Assembly (NCBI GenBank): GCA_009911365.1
Contig: QXXF01000005.1
Span: forward strand, 1 to 64,000
From: Clostridiales bacterium
GTDB lineage: Bacteria; Bacillota; Clostridia; Peptostreptococcales; Anaerovoracaceae
Direction of reading: 5' to 3'
Length of the DNA stretch: 64,000 nt
Below the pieces are notes generated by a model, which saw only the letters and a list, made by a program, of their open reading frames with translations, made no database searches and was not told the origin of the DNA. Below are positions 53,058 through 60,714 of the stretch, in pieces (within the stretch, counting starts at the first letter, position 1; every line of letters begins with the position of its first letter). The translations under genes and the position numbers were made by a program.

Positions 53058-53098
53058 GAGTGGTAGAAGATAAGAACAAAACGCAAACGCATGTTTGA
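52929..53098 (+). pseudogene. frameshifted cas2 relic, copy 1
   Basis: ATG 52929 gives SVILVYDVRSSRYAKAVRIC, the first strand and helix of Cas2 (ILVYDV...K...KICRK). Around 52990-53000 the frame shifts by one base and the continuation reads LHVQSPVLDGTTTESKLKG to 53098, matching the Cas2 segment HVQNSVFEGE-TESKLK. In frame the protein is only 41 residues. No cas1, effector genes or CRISPR repeats are visible. Assignment is by motif reading alone. Confidence 0.6.
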
Positions 53099-53132
53099 GA
53101 TTTGAAGAGTGATTTTTTGGGAGGAACATATT

Positions 53133-54116
53133 ATGAGAAAAGAAAGTATTTATGATGCGATCCAGAACGACATTATGAACGCAAACATTAGTGAAGATGA
53201 CAAGGACAAGATGTTAAAGAACGTGATGAGACTTAAGGAACAAAAGGTAAACATCATGGTTACCGGAGCGACTGGCTGCGGTAAAAGCTCCACAATCAAC
53301 GCGATGTTTGACACAGAGGTGGCTAAAGTTGGAGTCGGTGTTGATCCGGAAACAATGGAAATTGAAAAGTATGAGCTCGACAATCTAGTGTTGTGGGACA
53401 CGCCAGGGCTTGGTGATGGCAAGGAGGCGGATAACAGACATGCGAAAAACATAATTGAAAAACTATCAGAAGCTGATGATGACGGAAACGCCCTTATTGA
53501 TCTCGTTCTGGTTATCCTTGATGGTGGCACCAGAGATTTGGGCACTTCATATGAACTGATTAACAGAGTCATTATTCCGAACCTGGGTAAAGGTAAAGAA
53601 AATAGAATTTTGGTGGCGATAAACCAAGCGGACATGGCGATGAAAGGACGCAATTGGGATTATGAAAAGAATGAACCGAACCGACAGTTGGTGAGTTTTT
53701 TGGAGGACAAGATTCGTTCAGTGAGAGACAGGGTGCGTGAGGTGACAGGTGTAAAGATCGACCCTATTTATTACAGCGCAGGATATAAAGAAGAAGGAGG
53801 CGAACAAGGAAGGCCGTACAATTTATCTAAACTTTTATACTACATCGTAAAGGCCACACCTTCCGAGAAGAGGGTGGCATATGCGAATAATATTAATGAG
53901 GACGTGGAGATGTGGAAGGATGATGACGAAATACTTGATTATGGTGAAGAAACCAGAAAGAGCATCTTTGATTCCATTACAAAGGGCGCTTCTAAAGGCG
54001 CAGATATTGGTGGTGCGATTGGCGGCATTTTTGGCAGCGTGGGTAGAACGATTGGACGAGGCGTAGGAACTGTTGCGGGCGGAGTGATCGGCTTTATTGG
54101 TGGGCTGTTTAGTTAG
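53133..54116 (+). CDS. dynamin-like / YfjP-type GTPase with membrane-active tail
   Basis: The 327-residue protein has a P-loop GATGCGKSS (45-53), G3 DTPGLGD (89-95), G4 NQAD, and a Gly-rich hydrophobic C-terminal segment (GADIGGAIGGIFGSVG, GVGTVAGGVIGFIGGLF) that could insert into membranes. The family includes YeeP/YfjP-type GTPases of prophages and accessory islands. ATG 53133 follows GGGAGG. It is ten bases upstream of a second, related GTPase. The pair lies between two repeats as a cassette; a role in defence or membrane control is inference. Confidence 0.8.
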   Translation: MRKESIYDAIQNDIMNANISEDDKDKMLKNVMRLKEQKVNIMVTGATGCGKSSTINAMFDTEVAKVGVGVDPETMEIEKYELDNLVLWDTPGLGDGKEADNRHAKNIIEKLSEADDDGNALIDLVLVILDGGTRDLGTSYELINRVIIPNLGKGKENRILVAINQADMAMKGRNWDYEKNEPNRQLVSFLEDKIRSVRDRVREVTGVKIDPIYYSAGYKEEGGEQGRPYNLSKLLYYIVKATPSEKRVAYANNINEDVEMWKDDDEILDYGEETRKSIFDSITKGASKGADIGGAIGGIFGSVGRTIGRGVGTVAGGVIGFIGGLFS

Positions 54117-54126
54117 GAGGTTTCTT

Positions 54127-54810
54127 ATGAATAGGTTATATAGAGTGGATGACATGGAGAGAAAATTGAGAATTGCGAGTTTTAGACCGTTGGATGTTCT
54201 TGTTGTCGGTGGCACGGGTACGGGCAAGTCATCGACCATTAATGCGTTATTTGAAAAGGAAGTCGCTAAGACAGGGCGAGGTTGTGATCCGGAAACAATG
54301 AATGTGAGTTCCATGGAACTGAATAAGCTAATGCGCTTTTGGGACAACCCTGGATTAGGGGACAATGTGGCGAGCGACAAGCGTTATTCCAGAGATTTGG
54401 TTGATTTGTTGCGGAAGGCTTACGTTTTGGATGATAACAGATATGGATGGATTGACACAGTATTGGTGATACTTGATGGCTCTGGAAGAGATATGGGGAC
54501 AACATACCGTTTGCTTAATGAGGTGATCGCTCCAAATTTCCAAACCGACAGGGTTTTGGTGGCTGTCAATCAAGCGGATGTCGCGATGAAAGGAAGACAT
54601 TGGGATGAAAAGAGAAATTGTCCAGATAGTGTGTTGATAGAATTTCTAGAGGAGAAAGTGGAATCTGTTTGCGGCAGACTTAAGGAGGCAACGGGGGTTA
54701 ATGTTTCAAAGCCTGTGTTTTACTCCGCCGAACGAGGCTACAATGTAGAAAAATTATTGGATCTGATTACTGACAATATGCCGAGAAAAAGGCGAAAATT
54801 GGTGGAATGA
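54127..54810 (+). CDS. second YfjP-type GTPase without membrane tail
   Basis: The 227-residue paralogue of the preceding GTPase has a P-loop GGTGTGKSS, G3 DNPGLGD (Asn replaces the usual Thr), and NQAD. The shared G4-G5 region reads VAVNQADVAMKGRHWDEKRN. The Gly-rich C-terminal tail is missing, so it is probably soluble and may heterodimerise with its neighbour. ATG 54127 follows GGAGG. The altered switch II residue may change GTP hydrolysis. Confidence 0.8.
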   Translation: MNRLYRVDDMERKLRIASFRPLDVLVVGGTGTGKSSTINALFEKEVAKTGRGCDPETMNVSSMELNKLMRFWDNPGLGDNVASDKRYSRDLVDLLRKAYVLDDNRYGWIDTVLVILDGSGRDMGTTYRLLNEVIAPNFQTDRVLVAVNQADVAMKGRHWDEKRNCPDSVLIEFLEEKVESVCGRLKEATGVNVSKPVFYSAERGYNVEKLLDLITDNMPRKRRKLVE

Positions 54811-54856
54811 ATCATGGTTTATATGAATTTGAGGGAATGCTTTTGGAGGTGTAGTT

Positions 54857-55027
54857 GTGGCAATGATACCTATATATAAAACTTATTATAAATGTAAAAG
54901 AAAATATTTATGGAGCCCTGAAACTGGTAAAATATGGTGCCTGTATTGCGGACCGTTAGGAACGCCTGGAGTTGGAGATGTTCCATGGAATAAACCTCAA
55001 AAGATCATCATTGGAAAGAAAAAATAA
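54857..55027 (+). CDS. 56-residue Cys-containing protein, probably frameshifted
   Basis: GTG 54857 (GGAGG at 54844-54848) opens a 56-residue frame with CKRKYLWSPETGKIWCLYCG, a possible zinc site. It stops in GKKK at an A6 run. Removing one A continues in frame as NNYLAVSIIVDNKIVVFC and on to 55223, giving about 122 residues of convincing beta-rich sequence. It is the third gene of the GTPase cassette. Either the short form is real or the frame is broken. Confidence 0.6.
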   Translation: MAMIPIYKTYYKCKRKYLWSPETGKIWCLYCGPLGTPGVGDVPWNKPQKIIIGKKK

Positions 55028-55223
55028 TTATCTTGCAGTTTCAATTATTGTTGATAATAAAATTGTGGTATTTTGTTCCGTGGAAGGGAGGGAGTATTGC
55101 GTAATGGATACATGTTTGTTTGTCAATTCTAAGGACATTATAGATTACTTGAAGCAAACGGCATATATGGGTAGCAAAAATGTTGATTTTAGATTCCATG
55201 TCCAAGTGCGGGTTCCACTATGA
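55028..55223 (+). pseudogene. continuation of the preceding frame after an A-tract shift
   Basis: The frame reads NNYLAVSIIVDNKIVVFC, then CVMDTCLFVNSKDIIDYLKQ, and ends inside the repeat B2 terminator. An internal ATG at 55104 after GGAAGGGAGG could start a 39-residue product, but the protein-like character upstream of it favours a former fusion with 54857-55027. Confidence 0.5.
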
Positions 55224-55479
55224 TGTGGAACTTTTTATTTTACGAAAAAAAGATTTAGACGAAGATTTTACATACGATAGAGAAACTTTTTGGAATCATC
55301 GGAGCTATTTATATAATGAGAAACGGCTTTGAAGAAAGTGAGGTGAAACGATATCCGTGATTCTGGTGTATGATGTGCGTTCCAGCCGATGCACGAAGTC
55401 AGTTAGAATTTGTAAGAACGCCTTCTTCATGTGCAGAGCCCCGTGCTTGATGGAACGACCACAGAAAGCAAATTGAGGG
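55212..55479 (+). repeat. ~265-bp direct repeat B2
   Basis: Second copy of the segment at 52792-53057, on the far side of the GTPase cassette. It starts with the hairpin GTTCCAC/GTGGAAC and T5 and includes the second cas2 relic. Confidence 0.8.
55351..55476 (+). pseudogene. frameshifted cas2 relic, copy 2
   Basis: Same arrangement as at 52929 but the start codon is ATA and a few codons differ. The shared frameshift means the repeat was duplicated after cas2 was already broken. Confidence 0.55.
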
Positions 55480-55601
55480 GGGATAGAAATTAGAGCGAGA
55501 TGATGTGGGTCATGTCTGTATGTGCAGGCAGATTCCACACAATGAGGCAAACTGCAAACACGGGTTTGCGATCCAGGAAGTCATTTTTTAGGAGGAAAAA
55601 A

Positions 55602-56603
55602 ATGAAAAACACATTTAGTGTGAAGAACACAGGAAAAAGAATCATAACAGCTGCATTAGTCTTTGCGCTGATCGCCATGCTGCTTCCAGCGGTGTCATCG
55701 GCGGCAACAAGTAGAAAATGCTATACGATTTCTAGCGGAAATACTCCGGTTTACAGGAATTCTGGCCTGACTGCTAGATACGGAACCATTTATGGGTCTG
55801 ATGAACTCCGAGTTTTGGATGTGACGAGAACTTACAGCAAGGTGACCTATCCGATCTCAGGCGGAAGGACAAAAACCGGATATGTTAGGACGAGCGCAAT
55901 TCTGTGGGGAACCGGTGGAAATACCTATACATCTAGCGCACAGATCACGACATACAAACGTCCGGGAGGTGCTTCCTATGGCTATGTCTCACGTGGAGAC
56001 AAGGTAATGGTTTTGGGAAGCAAAAATGGCTACACACAGATCAAATATCCAATAAAGAATGGGTACAAATATGGCTTTGTGACAACGACCAATGCGAACC
56101 GTTATATCATTAAAAGCGGTAACTCGGGCAGTGTCTCCAACACCCGATTAAGCTATGGGCTGTATAAAAATTCATCGGCGCGCATTTCCTGCGGTTTCGA
56201 TGGATATACAACAACTAGTGGAAGGCATGAAGGCATTGACTTCGTTTGCTACAACGGTGCGCCGGTTTATTCTCTGACTTCGGGGAAGGTTGTTCGAGTA
56301 GCTTATGGCCGCAATGGTTCACAGGGATTGTCCACGATTGCCATTTATGACAGTTCGGCAAACAAAACAGTTATCTATCTGCACACCAATCCAGTATCCC
56401 TGCGGGCGGGCCAGAGCATCGCAAAGGGGCAGAAAATCGCGACACAGGGATGGAGAGGAATATCCAGTTCAAGCGGTTCACACACACATGTTGAGGTAAG
56501 GAGCGGAAGGCAAGGATATGCTGCGAAGAGTGTTGGAGATCCAGTATTGAACAATGCGAATCCAGCTTCCTATTGGAACGCAAAAGGCTATCGTGTTCAA
56601 TAA
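55602..56603 (+). CDS. secreted SH3-like / M23 peptidoglycan endopeptidase
   Basis: The 333-residue protein has a signal peptide (residues 1-~35, hydrophobic ITAALVFALIAMLLPA). Two SH3-like repeats follow (TPVYRNSGLTARYGTI, TTYKRPGGASYGYVSRGDKV). The M23 domain has HEGIDF and HTHVEVR zinc/catalytic motifs. It should cut peptide cross-links in peptidoglycan, typical of enzymes that open the wall for conjugation machinery. That machinery is not seen here. ATG 55602 follows AGGAGG. Confidence 0.87.
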   Translation: MKNTFSVKNTGKRIITAALVFALIAMLLPAVSSAATSRKCYTISSGNTPVYRNSGLTARYGTIYGSDELRVLDVTRTYSKVTYPISGGRTKTGYVRTSAILWGTGGNTYTSSAQITTYKRPGGASYGYVSRGDKVMVLGSKNGYTQIKYPIKNGYKYGFVTTTNANRYIIKSGNSGSVSNTRLSYGLYKNSSARISCGFDGYTTTSGRHEGIDFVCYNGAPVYSLTSGKVVRVAYGRNGSQGLSTIAIYDSSANKTVIYLHTNPVSLRAGQSIAKGQKIATQGWRGISSSSGSHTHVEVRSGRQGYAAKSVGDPVLNNANPASYWNAKGYRVQ

Positions 56604-56668
56604 TTGATCTATTCAGGAAGGATAGGCACAAGAAAGGGGGGATGTGAACAATCAATAAATGGACAGGC

Positions 56669-56706
56669 CTGGCAGCGAGCTGACTAAGAACTCGGCTTGC
56701 TGCCAG
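56669..56706 (+). terminator. hairpin after the M23 gene
   Basis: CTGGCAGC (56669-56676) pairs with GCTGCCAG (56699-56706), inner GAGC...GCTT; no strong T-run. Confidence 0.45.
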
Positions 56707-56730
56707 AAGCCTTAATTCTCATTGTAGTAG

Positions 56731-57021
56731 CTAACCTGCGGGTAGAAAAAAGTACAGGAGAGGATTTACCATCTCACTGCTCATCCAACAACAAACCCAC
56801 AAAAACTCAGAAAAATCCACGTCATCAATCATCTTCAAAGCAATGAAATCGCTAATGCGAATATTCCGTGCGCCTGTCTCTATCTTGGAATATGTGCTGC
56901 GTGACATCTTTCCGCCTCTCCCTTTGGATTTACCGTTAGAATCCGTGATGAAGGCCATACAAAAACGATTAGGGAATAACATGGACAACACATATGAAAA
57001 GGAACTAAACAAAATCATCAA
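56731..57021 (-). pseudogene. XRE-type HTH relic
   Basis: Within the frame, SRSTYSKIETGARNIRISDF and IALKMI...DFSEFL match the second half of small XRE proteins. The N-terminal helices are missing, and the sequence before is out of frame. It lies beside the IS110 transposase gene. The remainder of 56604-57198 has no recognisable gene. Confidence 0.5.
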
Positions 57022-57129
57022 TGATTCTCATCAGGAAGCGAATCAAGATGTGATAGAATGTGCTTCACTGATACGAAAGCCTGCAAATAAAAAGTCAAGC
57101 TAAATTATAAAGAACATTGAAAATTTTTA

Positions 57130-58704
57130 CAGGTTGAAAAATGGGTATTACAATAAGACCGACAGAATATGCCGGTCTGAAAGCTTGCTGTTTGATGGTT
57201 AGTTTGATGTGGGAAGAGCTGCAAGATATTCTTTCACCCTTCCATAGTAAATGCGCAGAAATTTGTTGGCACCTGCCGTCATGTAGACGTAATAAGGTTT
57301 GCCTTGTGACCTTTTCTTGTCCATGAACAGATATACCGTGTCATCCGGTTTGGTCTTGATCAGTACATCCATGATCTGGAACAGGGTTTTGCGTAATGCT
57401 GGCGAACCGTGCTTGGAGGCATGTACACCTTTTTGGGAATAATCTCCGGAATCATTCACGCCTGGATCTACTCCGGCAAATGCCGTGATTGCTCCTTTGT
57501 GAGTGAAACGTGTCACATCTCCGATTTCAGCCATGAGCTGAGGACCCAGAGACGGCCCTACACCTTTCATCGCCATGACAACCGGATATTCTGGGAGCTT
57601 AGAGGCCGTTTCATTCATAAGCGAGCGCAGCTGTTCAACGGTCTGTGACGCGGCGTTCAACTGCCCGGCGGCCTGCTTGATGATGCGCCTGGTAAAACTG
57701 TCCTTTGGAAGTACGGGAATGAGCTCCTTGGCCTTTCCGTAGATTTCTTCAGCTTTTGCCTTGCTGAAGTTGTACTTCTTACGACCGCGCCACTTCTGGT
57801 AGTGGTCAGTAAAAGCAGTCAGGGACAGTTTACGGACACAATCGACATGCCAGTAAGTGTCAATGAAGTCCACCCGTTTCTGGCTGCCGTCCTCGCGGGC
57901 AGGGCTGTCGAAATAAGCATTGGCACCTGGATAGGTCTGGTCGATGAGACCGATCAGATTGTTTTTCATGGCAGTTTTGTGTTTCATGTAGAAATCAAAC
58001 TGGCGGTTCATGGTTTTAAGCTGGGAACGTAATTCATCCATGAGACTATACTGTTTCAGATTTGCCCAGTTGTCAAGAGTATAGCGGGCGATTTTTACGG
58101 AATCTGCCTTATCGGTCTTGACTTTGCGGAAAGGATTGTCCTGTCCCTGGAAGTTACGGATGATCTGAGGATTCACAGTGCTTACAAAAAAGCCCGCCTG
58201 GGAAAGTTCACGGGCCACCGGTTCATAGTAGCGGCCAGTACATTCCATGACAATGCGGGTTTCGCCATCAAGCTCCCGGATCCGCTTTATCAGAGATTGG
58301 AAATCTGCGGACAGATGGGGAACATCAAAGGGCTTTCCAACCGTCTTCCCACCGGGACGGAGGATTGCAACCATGCTTTTTCGTTTGGAAACATCAATAC
58401 CCACTGCGTTCATGTTCATAAAAATGTCACTCCTAAATAAAGATTGCAATTGGTCAGTGCCAGTTTTACTCATTGCCCATTCCATCTACTGTGGTGTGAC
58501 GCGAACGCACCGAGAGGGTGGCTCAACCTGCATAAAACGAACGCTGCGAATGAGGAGCTGGTTATCAGACTTTCGTACGGACGCGAAGTCCAAGGAGGTT
58601 TCCGATATACCGATTGCTCTTATCATTCTAACAGCTTAAGCAACAAGATAGATAATTCCTTACTGGCTGTAAGGGATATTAACTATAAATCTATTGTAGT
58701 AGCT
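57130..58704 (-). mobile_element. IS110-family insertion sequence (approximate ends)
   Basis: The transposase gene is intact. The ends are not firmly set: the upstream end probably lies near 58704, where a truncated host frame begins, and the downstream end near the hairpin AGACCG/CGGTCT at 57156-57178. The 12-mer ATTGTAGTAGCT occurs at 58693-58704 and at 56721-56732. The 280-bp noncoding stretch upstream of the transposase is where IS110-group elements encode their bridge RNA. Confidence 0.65.
57199..58419 (-). CDS. IS110-family transposase (DEDD)
   Basis: The 406-residue recombinase has the N-terminal RuvC-like DEDD motif (AVGIDVSKRKSMVAIL), MECTGRYYEPVA and KTDKADSVKIARY. The C-terminal transposase_20 domain has AMKGVGPSLGPQLMAEIGD, AFAGVDPG and the catalytic Ser region SKHGSPALRKTLF. 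ATG 58419 has AGGAG upstream; the frame is open to 58485. It appears intact, so the copy may still be active. Confidence 0.92.
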   Translation of the reverse strand: MNMNAVGIDVSKRKSMVAILRPGGKTVGKPFDVPHLSADFQSLIKRIRELDGETRIVMECTGRYYEPVARELSQAGFFVSTVNPQIIRNFQGQDNPFRKVKTDKADSVKIARYTLDNWANLKQYSLMDELRSQLKTMNRQFDFYMKHKTAMKNNLIGLIDQTYPGANAYFDSPAREDGSQKRVDFIDTYWHVDCVRKLSLTAFTDHYQKWRGRKKYNFSKAKAEEIYGKAKELIPVLPKDSFTRRIIKQAAGQLNAASQTVEQLRSLMNETASKLPEYPVVMAMKGVGPSLGPQLMAEIGDVTRFTHKGAITAFAGVDPGVNDSGDYSQKGVHASKHGSPALRKTLFQIMDVLIKTKPDDTVYLFMDKKRSQGKPYYVYMTAGANKFLRIYYGRVKEYLAALPTSN

Positions 58705-58705
58705 G

Positions 58706-58925
58706 GTTAGAAAATTGGCAACATAGAGATTATGGACCGCTAGTTTTATCATGTGTCAAGAAGGCCTTCAAAGAATTCTGCGATACCCACATGAAAAATT
58801 TTGCTAAGAGCGACCAATTCACTGACTTTGAAGCCGGTGTCCTGGTGGATTTTCAACTATACAAAAAATATACGGATCATGACATGATCGGCTCATTCGT
58901 GGATGGTTCCCAAAAAAAGGAATAA
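58706..58925 (+). pseudogene. 3' fragment of a gene probably cut by the IS
   Basis: From the IS boundary the frame reads LENWQHRDYGPLVLSCVKKA, then FKEFCDTHMKNFAKSDQFTD and ends SQKKE at 58925. It has no start codon near the beginning and no ribosome binding site. The composition is protein-like, so it is likely the tail of an interrupted gene of unknown family. Confidence 0.5.
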
Positions 58926-59040
58926 ACATAAAAGCCATGTGAAAACCGTGGAACCTTTTGGAGAGCTTTAGGCTTCCCGCTCTCATAATCATAAAGCAGG
59001 GCAGATGAACGAGTATCCCTCATCATCTGCCCTTAATATT

Positions 59041-59238
59041 TTAGTTTCGCTCTAAATCTCTGACCTCTTTAATAGATAAATCAGTGCGTTCCGCAATATC
59101 CTCAATCGACATTTCCCCTTTTTGAAGTAGCCGTTTAGCGGTTCTAATAGAATTTTCAACTCTTGTGTCATGCCGTTCACTTTCCATGTAGGAACGCATG
59201 ATTTCCTGTTCGTCATATAAAACCATCATGGTGTTCAC
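59041..59238 (-). pseudogene. C-terminal relic of an Rpn/PD-(D/E)XK transposase-family nuclease
   Basis: The 65-residue frame reads YDEQEIMRSYMESERHDTR and ends MSIEDIAERTDLSIKEVRDL, the helical tail typical of Rpn-like recombination-promoting nucleases. The nuclease domain itself is absent. It may still be translated, but is best seen as a remnant. Confidence 0.55.
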
Positions 59239-59481
59239 GACCTTCCCTTCACATCAAGGAGGGTTTCTTCACCAGCGAAAAAATCCAATGATTTCACTGC
59301 CTTTGTCAACATGGGGTTCATATGTTGCTTCTAACAGAAAACAACAAAAGTTCAATTGTAATCGTCAGAAGTTTTCAAAAAACTTGCCCGTTTCATGCCT
59401 GACGAACGTTTATTAGATAAAGAGGGGTGATAGGTGTTCAAATCGAGAAGAAATTCGAGAAGAGATTAAGGAGGTCATCGT

Positions 59482-59898
59482 ATGACAAATGACAAAGATA
59501 TTCAGAAAATATTCGATGTTTTTTGTAGGAAAGTGTTGACCAACAAGTTGAAGGACTATCACCGCGGCGAGGTGCGTCGCAAAAAATATGAGATGACATT
59601 GAGCGAAATGTCGTCTCAGCTGAATGTGTCATATGAATGGGACGAGTACTTCGTGCGGGAGATCAGGATGGGCGAATACGGATTGGAGATACAAGATGAC
59701 GACCTTTGGGAGGCATTGCTTGCCCTACCGGAAACCGAACAAAAAATCATTCTGCTGCATGCGCTGGATTTCAGCGATTATAAAATCAGTGACAGAATTA
59801 ACGTTCCAAGACGCACTGTGGCCGAAAAAAGGAAAAGGGCGCTAAAGCGCTTGAAGGAAGAGTTGGAAAGGAGGCACGGTTTTGAAAAATCCAAATAA
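59482..59898 (+). CDS. sigma-70-like factor of integrative elements
   Basis: The 138-residue protein has the RKKYEMTLSEMSSQL start region often found in Tn916-type regulators and a region-4-like HTH (LPETEQKIILLHALDFSDYKI, NVPRRTVAEKRKRALKRL). It is likely a transcription activator of excision genes. The start follows AAGGAGG. It overlaps the next gene by 17 bases. Confidence 0.8.
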   Translation: MTNDKDIQKIFDVFCRKVLTNKLKDYHRGEVRRKKYEMTLSEMSSQLNVSYEWDEYFVREIRMGEYGLEIQDDDLWEALLALPETEQKIILLHALDFSDYKISDRINVPRRTVAEKRKRALKRLKEELERRHGFEKSK

Positions 59899-60124
59899 AG
59901 GGAGTCATGATCGCCTACCGAAACAGATCATATGTGCGGCGATCCATGGAGACGAACTGGCGATGAATGCGGTGCTAGAGCACTACGAGAGATACATCGA
60001 CAAGCTGGCCACCAAGCAAGCGCGGGACGTGTTTGGAAACGTGGAATTCATGGTGGATCCGTATTTAAAAAGGGTTTTGGAAACGCAGCTGATCATATCC
60101 ATTTTAAAATTCAAAGCAAGGTAG
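59882..60124 (+). CDS. HTH_16-type conjugative-transposon protein
   Basis: The 80-residue protein starts at TTG 59882 after AAAGGAGG and contains LPKQIICAAIHGDELAMNAVLEHY and YIDKLATKQ, the small HTH family found with sigma-like factors in Tn916-like elements. It is translationally coupled to the sigma-like gene and probably acts in the same regulatory circuit. Confidence 0.8.
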   Translation: MKNPNKGSHDRLPKQIICAAIHGDELAMNAVLEHYERYIDKLATKQARDVFGNVEFMVDPYLKRVLETQLIISILKFKAR

Positions 60125-60179
60125 GAAATTAAAGCCTATCATGCCCCTCTTTTCTAAGCGCCTTACTTTTGTGAACCTT

Positions 60180-60450
60180 GACAACTGAATCATTCAACTA
60201 GGCACGTTTAAAAACGCGGAGAGCCCTCGCGATGGAACGCCGTGACCCCTCTTGGGCAGCGATTTCACTCCATGCGCGTACACGAACAAGGCGATGTTCG
60301 TGCGATGACCTGCGTTTTGATCATGATACTCCCGTCTGGAACCGTGGATAGACGGCGCACCCATCAGCATGGGCCGAAGGCATGGAGCGTATAGGCGTTC
60401 CCTGACCTTGTGGAGCTGCGAGCCGGCAGCCGCCTGGTTGGATAGCTTTA
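60180..60450 (+). ncRNA. candidate structured RNA or leader region
   Basis: This stretch is more GC-rich than its surroundings, has no open frame and contains several short stems: CACGAACA/TGTTCGTG (60281-60302) and CCGTCT/AGACGG (60332-60355). It lies between the HTH_16 gene and the recombinase unit. It does not match a riboswitch I recognise; a structured leader or element-encoded RNA is a guess from structure. Confidence 0.4.
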
Positions 60451-60534
60451 CAGAAATATTGATAGATCAAATAATTGAATCATAAATGAATAAGCTGGGG
60501 GACCTTCTAATAAAATTTTATATGGGAGGTAAGA

Positions 60535-60696
60535 ATGATGAAACAGAAAACAGATCATACAAATCCAGAGAAGAAAAAGGCGATCATGATTGATGATTGC
60601 AATGTGAATTTGAACTACAATGACCATGGAGCGCAGTTAGCACAATTGCTTCAGAATTATTTGGCGAACTCTCTTAACTACAATGGGAATCTATAG
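60535..60696 (+). CDS. 53-residue protein preceding the recombinase
   Basis: ATG 60535 (or 60538) after GGGAGG encodes a 53-residue protein with a basic start (KQKTDHTNPEKKKA) and an Asn/Leu-rich end (LNYNDHGAQLAQLLQNYL). Similar small proteins are often found just before serine recombinases in Firmicutes elements; an excisionase-like role is conceivable but not shown. Confidence 0.6.
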   Translation: MMKQKTDHTNPEKKKAIMIDDCNVNLNYNDHGAQLAQLLQNYLANSLNYNGNL

Positions 60697-60702
60697 TATA
60701 AT
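60674..60702 (+). promoter_or_regulatory. promoter of the serine recombinase gene
   Basis: TTAACT (60674-60679), 17 bases, TATAAT (60697-60702), inside the end of the small upstream gene. Confidence 0.5.
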
Positions 60703-60714
60703 AGAGGTGCTATT

